This document shows, piece after piece, positions 56,068-64,000 of a DNA stretch of 64,000 nt. Position 1 is the stretch's first letter; each line of letters opens with the position of its first letter. Made by a program: the position numbers and the translations under genes. Origin of the DNA: Jacaranda mimosifolia (taxonomy: Eukaryota; Streptophyta; Magnoliopsida; Lamiales; Bignoniaceae); the NCBI GenBank assembly GCA_018894105.1, contig CM032128.1, positions 17,837,001 to 17,901,000 of the forward strand. The letters are read 5' to 3'. The notes under the pieces were generated by a model that was not told the origin of the DNA, made no database searches, and saw only the letters and a list, made by a program, of their open reading frames with translations.

Positions 56068-57261
56068 ATTTAAATTGATCAAGTCAAAATGACTACAATT
56101 TTGCCTCCTCCAAAATGGTTATGAATTTTCTAACTCTTAGAAAACTCTACTTCCTTCAATTGACCATGTCATTGGCTTTTGTGTGTGACCCATTAGGTTC
56201 TACCATTCATTGGACATGGGCTCACAACTCCTTGTGACTTTTGAAATATCAAATATTCACATTAGTTTAAACTCCTTTAAACTTAGCGACTCGATTCAAT
56301 TAATCTCATTAATTAAAGAGTACTCAATCTCTATGGTCGATGTCCAACCTCAAGCCCATGGAGCCCAACTAATTGGCAGAAATGAATGCTCTTGAAAAAC
56401 CATTCTAGCATTACGCGTACCATGCAAATACGGTCCTTCTGTCTCCTATCTCCCGAAGGAGGCCTAGGACAAGATATTAGTTGGCTCCCTAATAGCCTCA
56501 ATACTATGTTTCTATTCTTAATGTTCAATTCCATTTCTGACCTCATCTTTGGAAATGCCTTTCCAAATTTTCACATCACCTTGCATAAGGATTTCTTGGA
56601 ATCGATCATTATAGAACACATAGGACATGCACTCGCCCTTCACAAAGATGGGGAGTCGGATTCCATCTTGGATCTCACAAACCTCCATGCCAAGTAGCTC
56701 ATACCCAATCTCAACCCGGAAGACCTACTAAGTGGTCAAGAAAAAGTCAAAGCATGAGGACCGGACAAAAGGTTACCATGGATCCTCAGGTCAAAGGACT
56801 AATAATATGCACTAGCATAAGCGAGAGAACTTGCCACTACCGACTTGCCACTTGGGCTATCTAGTGGATTTTCCAGGCGGGTCTTTAGTGCCTTGTTCTC
56901 TAACAAGCACCCACTAACATGCACCAGTATCTCATACAGTTGCTCATGGAACGGAACAATATCCAACTCTTGGATTATGCATCGCTAGTGCAAGTCTATC
57001 TGGATCTTAAATGACCTTGTTCTCTTAAGATCCTATGACTTGGAAGGTTTAAGATCACGACCGTGTGAGACTTATTCCATGGTCACCAAACCAAGTCCCA
57101 TAGTCTTGTGTGATCTAAGGGCTTCATCCAAATGCCAGTGAAGTAAATGAAGAGCATATGATGAAGATGGCCATATGATGAATATCATTCAATCAAGATT
57201 GTCTTACAATGAAATAGTTTACAAGGCCAATCTAATTGGCTTGCTGGGAACTATTCCAATA

Positions 57262-59029
57262 GATGGCTGATTTTAGGGTTGGAGAAGAAAAGAGAAGAGA
57301 AGCTTCAACTTATGAGGCAACACTTGAAGGGGGGAAAAATATGAGAATCTAATTCTTCAGAATTGATTTGCATTGTGCCGCCCACCCTCACCTCTATATC
57401 TATATATTGAGGAAAGATGGTGTGAGGCCAAGATCGAATCACACCTTCCTCAAGGTGGGAGACTGCCCACTTGCTTGCAAGTTGGCAAATTCAAATCAAA
57501 TTTGCATTTTGTATGAATTTCAATTACATTTGGAATCTAATTTCAAATTAATTAAAACGCATACCAAATGAACCTTTCATTTGGATTTTTACTCCAAAAT
57601 ATATCCCTCTCATTAATTAAATTAAAGACTTTAATTTAATTAATTAATTCTTGACTTAACTCTTAAGTAAATTAGCTTAACTCTTTGAACTAAGAATTGT
57701 TAACTTAACTCCTTAAGCTAATTTGACCAATTGATGATCATGTGGCACCAAATAATTAACACCTTAATTATTGGTCTAATTTAACTCCTTAAATTAGTTG
57801 ATCAATTTAAGAATTAAATTAATCAAGCCAAAGTTGACATTAATTTTCGATCACCCCAAAATCGGTCACTTGGAGTGAATTTCCTAACACTTAGAAAAAT
57901 TCCTCCATGAATTAGGAAATGCAATTGGCTTTTGTGTATGACTCGCTAGGTTATACCATTCATTGGACATGGGCTCACAACTCCTGGTGACTTTTGAATA
58001 TCATATATTCATTTTATTTTAAACTCCTTTAAACTAATCAACTTAATTCAATTAATCTCCATTAATTGAAGAATGCCCAATCTCCATGGTCGATGTCCAT
58101 CCTCAAGCCCATGGAGCCTAACTAATTGGCCGAAATGAAGGATTTTGGAGAACTATTATAACTCTACACGTACCATACAAATACGGTCATTCCGTCTCCT
58201 ATCTCCTAAAAGAGGGCTAGGGCAAGATATTTCTTGGCTCCCTAAAAGCCTCAATATTATGTCTCTATTCCCAATGTTTGATTCCACTTTATGATCTCAT
58301 CTTTGGAAAACTCATTTTCCAAATTGTCATACTACCTTGCATAAGGATTTCTTGGAATTGATCATTATAGAACATGTAGGAGATGCACTCGCCCTTCACA
58401 AAGACGAGGAGTCAGATTCCATCTTGGATCTCACAAACCTCCATTTCGAAGTAGCTCATACCCAACCTCAACCCGGACGACCCGCTATGTGGCCAAGGAA
58501 AAGTCAAAGCATGAGGACTTAAACACAAGGTTACGATGGATCCTCTGGTCAGATGACTAATTATATGCGTTAGCATAACTTGGAGAACTTGCCACTACCG
58601 ACTTGCCACTACGACTACCTAGTGGATTCTCTGGGTTGGTCTTTAATGCCTTGTTATCTAATAAACACCCATTAACATGCATCCATATCTCATTTGGGAT
58701 TTCTCGTGGAACGGATTAATATCCAACCTTTAGATTTATGCATCGTTAGTTCAAGTCTATCTGGATCTTAGATCCCCATCTCATAAGATCCTATGACTTG
58801 GAAGATTTAAGATCACAATCGTGTAAGGCTTATTCCATGATCACCACCCAATGCATGACCAAATCCCATAATCTTGTGTGATCGAAGGGCTTCAACCAAA
58901 TGCCAGTGAAGTAATAATGAGCATAACATGAAAATGGCCACATAAAGAATATCATTCAATCAAGATTGTATCACACGTGAAATAGTTTACAATGCTAATC
59001 TAATTGGCTTGCGGGGCACTATTACAATA
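57262..59029 (-). repeat. 5' LTR of copia A, outer part (after B)
   Basis: Continues the match to 39016-40801 of the 3' LTR of A. On the - strand it starts TATTGTAATAGTGCCCC at 59029. Together with 46501-46924 it makes a ~2.19-kb LTR, equal to the others. Confidence 0.8.
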
Positions 59030-59404
59030 GAAATAATCAATCCAAGGTGCAGTAGAAACAGGCAAGGGTGTATACAATCCATGGGGTATAGACTTAGATT
59101 TAGCCTGTTTACATGCATTACAGTTAGAACATACTTTCTCAACATCTTTTCCCATACTAGGATAATAGAAATTCTCACTCAAAACTTCCAAAGTCTTATG
59201 CACACCAAAATGACCTATCAATCTACCACTATGTGATTCCTTAGCTAGCATCAACTCATGCATAGAACGAGAGCACGCAAATTCTATTGCCCCGAAATAG
59301 AAAACCTTCATGTCTATAGAATTTACTAAATTCGCCACTCTCACATGAAATATACAAATCAACAAAGTCAACATCAATTGCATACATATCTTTAAATTGC
59401 TCAA
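59030..59404 (-). pseudogene. Gypsy C integrase zinc-binding domain
   Basis: The - strand reads LMLAKESHSGRLIGHFGVHK, then TLEVLSENFYYPSM, VEKVCSNCNACKQAKS and IPHGLYTPLPVSTAPWID. The H-H-C-C zinc residues (H in KESH, H in GHFG, C..C in CSNCNAC) are present. The frame is cut at the APWID block by copia A and resumes at 38579. Confidence 0.88.
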
Positions 59405-59560
59405 ATCCTAACAACTTAGATTAAAGCATATCTCCTAAACAATGCATTAGCAACTATATTTTCCTTACCCTATTTATAGCAAGTCACATATGGAATGCCT
59501 CAATAAATTCCCCACTTAGCATGCCTTTTATTCAATTTCCCTTGGCCTTTTAAATGCTTC
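59405..59560 (-). pseudogene. Gypsy C RNase H, C-terminal end
   Basis: With two frame breaks the - strand gives NHESLKHLKGQGKLNKRHAK, then KENIVANALFRRYALI, the end of gypsy RNase H. It follows an internal deletion after the RT fragment. Confidence 0.65.
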
Positions 59561-59871
59561 AATGATTCATGATTGGCCGCTCCTGAATAGTCTTAACCTT
59601 CTGATCATCCACCTCAATGCCATGTGTACTCACAAAAAGCCTAAAAAATACATGTCTACTATGCAAAAAGTGCATTTCTTAAGGTTTGCGTACAATTTCT
59701 CCTTCCTAAAAGCAGTCAAAATAGTTCTAACGTGCATTATATGATCATTTAAACATTTATTGTATATCAAGATGTCATCAAAATAAACAACAAATTTAGC
59801 CAAAAAAATCATGCAATACATAGTTCATTAATCTCATGAAAGTACTAGGAGCATTATGAAGGATAGTAAGC
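59561..59871 (-). pseudogene. Gypsy C reverse transcriptase fragment with FDD motif
   Basis: The - strand reads NAPSTFMRLMNYVLHD, then FLAKFVVYFDDILIYNKCLN (catalytic FDD), LRKEKLYANLKKCTFC-like and GIEVDDQKVKTIQE-like blocks. The upstream RT is cut at 59871 by copia E. A jump from the TIQE block to RNase H shows that the RT end and RNase H start are deleted. Confidence 0.82.
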
Positions 59872-62070
59872 CACTAGGATCCAATTATCAAACTTCAAAA
59901 GTTCATAATAACTAGTGCTTATAGCCTACCGAGGATCTAATCATGCTAGGAATTTAGATTTAGTTGGAGTGTTGCCTCAAGAAGCAAATTTCCAAGGTCT
60001 CAGGGTGAAAACTTCACCAATCCAAATTTTGGCAGATTCTGTAAGAAACAACAACTTTTGCCTCTGTTAGAATGCTACAAAATTCACAAAAAAAAATAAA
60101 GAACTTCTCAAAACCTTGAGGAAAGTTCTGTAAAAAATTCATAGTAAAACTCGATCTGGATCGCTTGGAAAAAATTTGGAAAATGACTGCTCTGTTCTAG
60201 TCGATCTCCAAAGCTAGCAAATCAAATGCTTTGCCTATATTGATATGATGCACACACCAATTGATCCTCCAAATTCCACTCACTTTTAGAGGGAGAAAAT
60301 GAGCAGAATATAAAAAATGGAGGCCGATATTTGAGGTAGGAGAAGAAGAGAGAACAAAGCCTTAACACATGAAGTAATGTTTGGAAAGGGAGTTTTGGAG
60401 AGAATTGTGAAAGAATCTTATTCTTCACACTTTTTTCATCATAGCCGATCCTCTCTCTATATCTATATATAGATGTTGGATGGCGTGATGCCAAGGTGGC
60501 CTCACACCTTTCATTGGGGGCCAGGGGGGCGGCGGCCAAGTGGGGTGCCAAGGTGGCAAATTTGAGTTCAAATCTCATTTGAATTTTATGTCCATTTTGA
60601 TTACATTTGAAATCCAATTTCAAGTTAATTAAGATACTAATTCAAATGAACCTTTCATTTGAATTTTCCCTCCAAAATTTATTCTTCTCTTTAATTAAAT
60701 TACACACTTTAATTAAATTAATTCACATTTGACTCAACTCTTAAGTCAAACATGCCTAACTCTTAAGTTTAATTTTGTTAACTTAACTCTTTAAGTCAAC
60801 TTGACCAATTAATGGTCACTTGGCAATCTAATTTAACTCCTTAAATTAGTTGATTAATCTAACACTTAAATTAATCAAGCCAAAAATTGGCCTTCAATTT
60901 GGCACCTCAAAATTGATCATCAAGAAGTGATTCTCTAACTATTAGAAAATTGTCCCATTAACTAGGAGGTTAATTGGCTTTTGTGTGTGACCTAATAGGT
61001 TCCACCATTCATTGGACATGGGTTCACAGATCCTTTTAACTTTTGAATATTATATATTCATTTTAGTTTAAAATACCTTTTAAACTAATCGATTCAATTC
61101 AATTAATCTCATTAATTGAAGAGTACCCATTCTCCGTGGTCGATGTCCAACCTCAAGCCCATGGAGCCCAACTAATTAGCTGAAATAATACTTTTGGAAA
61201 ACTATCATAGTTATACGCTTGCCATGCAAATACGGTCATTCCGTCTCCTATCTCCTGAAAAAAGCTTTGGACAAGATATTTATCGGCTCCTTAATGGCCT
61301 TAATACTGTGTCTTTATTCTTAATGTTCGATTCCTTTGTATGGCCTCACCTTTGGAAAACTCATTTTCCAAATTATCATACCTCCTTCGCAAGGATTTCT
61401 CAAAATTGATCATTATAGAACACATAGGAGATGTACTTGCCTTTCATAAAAGCGAGGAGTTGGATTCCATCTTGGATCTCACAAGCCTCAATACCAAGTA
61501 GCTCATTCCCAACCTCAACCTGATATACCCACTAAGTGGTCAGGAAAGAGTCAAAGAATGAGGACTAAACACAAGGTTACCATGGATCCTCAGGTCAAAG
61601 GACTAATAATATGCACTAGCACAAGCTGGAGAACTTGCCACTCTGGCTATCTAGTGGATTCTCTGGTGGGTCTTCAGTGTCTTATTCTCTAACAAGCACC
61701 CACTTGTATGTACCCATATCTCAAATGGTTGCTCATGGAACATGGTAATATCCAAATCTTGGATTTATGCATCGTTAGTACAAGTCTGTCTGGATCTTAG
61801 ATGCCCTATCTCATAAGATTCTATGACTTGAAAGATTTAAGATCACGACCATGTAAGACTTATTCCATGGTCACCGAACCAAGTCCCATGGTTACCGAAC
61901 CAAGTCCCATGGTCATGAGTGATCTAAGGACTTCATCTAGATGCAAGTGAAGTAATAAAGTGCATAAGATGATGATGGCTATATAAAGAATATCATTCAA
62001 TCAAGATTGTTATACAAGGAAATAATTTTATAAGGCTAATCCTATTGGCTTGCTAAGCACTATTTCAACA
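59872..62070 (-). repeat. 3' LTR of copia E
   Basis: 2.2 kb; - strand starts TGTTGAAATAGTGCTTAGC and ends near GGATCCTAGTG. It is clearly more diverged from A and B than those are from each other. A short internal duplication (ttaccgaaccaagtcccatgg) lies at about 61873-61912. Confidence 0.8.
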
Positions 62071-62086
62071 ATATTCCACTTGTCTT

Positions 62087-64000
62087 AAAGCCAATGCCCT
62101 TATGGCCTCGAGAAGATATTTTTTAAAGGCCTTTTGCATTAGGGGTTTTATTAGTGGATCTGCTATATTCTCTTCTGAGGCAATTCTCTCTATTTAGATG
62201 TCGCCTCTATCAATGATCTCTCTAATCAAATGATGTTGCCTCAAAATGTGCTTAGATTCAAATGAGATCTTGGCTCTTCGGCTTGTGCCATTGCCTCGTT
62301 GTTGTCACAAAAGGCAACTACTAGCTTAGCAACGCTAAGCACTACATTCAACTCTTGGATGAAGTTTTTCATCCAAACACCTTCCTTTGTAGCTTCCAAA
62401 GCTACAATACATTCTATCTCCGTGGTAGAATCGGATGTGGCGTCTTATTTGGAACCCTTCTAACTTACCGCACTACCATTAAGGTAAAATATAAATCAAG
62501 AAGTGGATTTCAGGTCACCTACATCGGATTGGAAAGTTGAATCTGAAAAACCCTTCTAGTGTTAATTCTCTATTGCTGTATACTAAAAAGAAGTCCTTAA
62601 TCCTTCTCAAGTATTTAAGGATTACTTTAACGACTATCCAGTAACTTTCACCGGGACTGGATTGGAACCTGCTCTAATGCTTAGCGAGTGTGCCACATTC
62701 GATCTTGTACATTGATCTGTATACATTATGCTACCGATAGCGGAGGCGTAAGATACCCATATTCTGTCTCTCATTTTCAGTCTTAGGGGCCATAAACTTG
62801 GAAAGACGAATGCCATGTCCTATGGAAATGAATCCCTTATTAGATTCTTCCATACTAAACTTCTTTAGTATCTTTTCAATGTATGAGGTTTGGGATAGCC
62901 CCAGCATTTTCTTAGATCTATCTCTATAGATAAGTATTCCCAATACTTAGGATGCTTCTTTCGAATTCTTCAGAGAATTTTGTAGATAACCATGCCATAG
63001 TACACTATAACATTCCTACCTCATTCTCAATGAAAATGATGTCATCGACATAAAGCACAATAAACTGTATCGAACACTCACTAGCCTTCTTACACACATA
63101 GTTCATACACATTTTTGACAAAGCCAAATGATTTGACCGTTTTGTCAAAACGTATGTTCCAACTTCGAGATACTTATTTAAGTCCATAAATGGATCTTTG
63201 GAGTTTGCAAACCTTTTGCTCACTCCTCTTGGATGTAAAACCTTGTGGTTGCTTCATGTAAATTTCTTCTTCAATGTCACAATTGAGGAAAGTGGTTTTC
63301 ACATTCATTTGCCATATCTTATAATCATAATATGCGGCTATGTCAAGTAGAATCTGAATGGACTTAGGCATTGTGACTGGTGAAAATGTTTCATTGAAAT
63401 CGATATTGGGTCTTTAAGTGTAATCCTTTGCCACTAGTTGCACTTTAAATGTCACCACTTCTCTATCAAATCCAAGCATGCGCTTATAGATCCACTTGCA
63501 ACCAACATGAACTATTCTCTTTGGTGGATCTACCAAAGTCCATACTTTGTTGGAGTACATGGATTGCATTTTGGATCTTAGGGCTTCAAGCCAACGTTCC
63601 GAATCTATTCCAACATAGCTTCTTCATAGATCTTTAGATCACTATCCAATTGGCCCATCTCATGAGGAAATCTGAACCTTTCAAGTTGCTTCTTGATTCG
63701 GTCCGACCTTCTTATAGGTTATGCTAAGGCTCTTCTTGCTCATTTTTTTCTACTGCTTGTGGGATTTCTTGATCATCTTAAACTTTATCAAGTTCAATGA
63801 TAATGCCCTTTCTATCTAATATAAATTCTTTTTCTAAAAAGTGGGCATTCCTTCAAAACAAACAACTTTTGTTCTGAGAAATCATAAAAGTAATAACCCG
63901 TAGACTCTTTAAGGTATCCCACAAACTTGCACAAGGTAGATCTACTATCCAATTTATCTCCTACTGTTCATCTCACGTAGTCAGGAGATCCCTAAACCTT
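62087..64000 (-). pseudogene. Copia E RT-RNase H and integrase end, decayed
   Basis: The - strand blocks include PKSIQILLDIAAYYDYKIWQ, MNVKTTFLNCDIEEEIYMKQ, VCKLQRSIYGLK, QFIVLYVDDIIFIENE (YVDD intact), LGLSQTSYIEKILKKFSMEE and GHGIRLSKFMAPKTE, separated by frameshifts. The polypurine tract (- strand AAGACAAGTGGAATAT) is weaker than in A and B. Confidence 0.78.

Larger units (their letters stand above)
46925..57261 (-). mobile_element. Ty1/copia LTR retrotransposon B, full length, 10.3 kb
   Basis: Two LTRs (46925-49103 and 54990-57261), primer-binding site 54987-54975, leader of ~2 kb, gag-protease ORF 52992-51568, integrase, RT and RNase H to 49118, polypurine tract 49118-49104, and a 5-bp duplication GATGG on both sides. 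It lies in the 5' LTR of copia A, on the same strand. The LTRs differ by several indels, so insertion is not very recent. Stops, one frameshift and an altered RT active site make it non-autonomous. The exact copia lineage is not assigned. Confidence 0.9.
54990..57261 (-). repeat. 5' LTR of copia B
   Basis: 2272 bp. Longer than the 3' LTR because of an extra ~38 bases near 55170 and a 57-bp tandem duplication at 55954-56067. The - strand start reads TATTGG, a change from TGTTGG. Confidence 0.85.
38580..59029 (-). mobile_element. Ty1/copia LTR retrotransposon A, split by copia B
   Basis: On the - strand: 5' LTR 59029-57262 plus 46924-46501 (interrupted by B), leader 46500-44598, gag-protease 44597-43454, integrase, RT and RNase H 43440-40830, polypurine tract, 3' LTR 40801-38580. 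The gag-PR-IN-RT-RH order is that of copia. The element interrupts the integrase of gypsy C between the APWID block and the ISIDFLL block. All coding parts are decayed. Confidence 0.8.
35817..59871 (-). mobile_element. Ty3/gypsy element C (same family as G), split by D, A(+B) and E
   Basis: Pieces on the - strand, in coding order: RT 59871-59590, RNase H end 59560-59405, integrase zinc region 59404-59030, [copia A], integrase start of core 38579-38478, [insert D], integrase core and C-terminus 37263-36530, pol tail and 3' LTR to 35817. The protein reading continues across each insert once it is removed. The 5' part lies beyond copia E, outside the window or lost. Confidence 0.75.
59872..64000 (-). 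mobile_element. Ty1/copia element E (same family as A and B), runs past the window
   Basis: 3' LTR 62070-59872, polypurine tract 62086-62071, then RNase H, RT and the integrase end up to the window edge. It interrupts the RT of gypsy C. Gag, leader and 5' LTR would lie beyond 64000. Confidence 0.82.

Noticed and set aside
35817..59871. Endogenous pararetrovirus
   Set aside because: The RT and RNase H are followed by a full gypsy-type integrase (zinc region, DDE core, GPF block) and bounded by an LTR; no movement protein is seen.
1..64000. tRNA, rRNA or other structured RNA genes
   Set aside because: No cloverleaf with A and B boxes or rRNA-like stretch was noticed by eye; tRNAscan-SE or Infernal would be decisive.

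Overview
This is a stretch of AT-rich plant nuclear DNA, most likely from a eudicot. The reasons are GT-AG introns, a plant chloroplast-type phosphatase gene, plant Ty1/copia and Ty3/gypsy retrotransposons, and MITEs. I could not name the species. Only one gene looks intact: a nine-exon gene on the + strand at 8617-14659 for a Shewanella-like protein phosphatase (SLP1-like, 403 codons). Almost everything else is mobile DNA or its debris.

Layout. 1-3287 holds a decayed, poly(A)-ended retrocopy of a zinc-knuckle (LINE ORF1-like) unit, with a MITE inside it. 4381-8011, on the - strand, holds exon-intron fragments of three unrelated genes in a row: NOP2/NSUN1 rRNA methyltransferase, GH38 alpha-mannosidase and an NHX-type Na+/H+ antiporter. 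This looks like multi-gene capture by a Pack-MULE or Helitron, and it lies head-to-head with the phosphatase gene. 14660-22310 has no gene that I can see; it carries a MITE, microsatellites and a CACTA-like non-autonomous element with about 255-bp internal repeats.

22311-64000 is a nested retrotransposon cluster. A gypsy remnant (G, + strand) is split by a gypsy element (F, - strand, 22640-33993, Tekay/Del-like). One LTR of F contains a 2.4-kb zinc-knuckle retrocopy and a threefold tandem expansion of a roughly 0.85-kb segment. A second gypsy element of the G family (C, - strand, 35817-59871) is interrupted three times: by a 1204-bp solo-LTR-like insert (D, with a 5-bp target duplication), by a copia element (A, 38580-59029), and by a related copia element (E, from 59872 past the window edge). 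A is itself interrupted in its 5' LTR by a third related copia element (B, 46925-57261, with a 5-bp target duplication GATGG). All three copia elements lie on the - strand and have LTRs of about 2.2 kb.

All gag and pol regions carry stops or frameshifts, so none looks autonomous. Order of events inferred from nesting: C, then D, A and E (mutual order unknown), then B after A; G, then F, then the retrocopy in F. Coordinates of LTR ends, target duplications and exon borders were read by eye from the sequence. Family names rest on recognised protein motifs, not on database searches.
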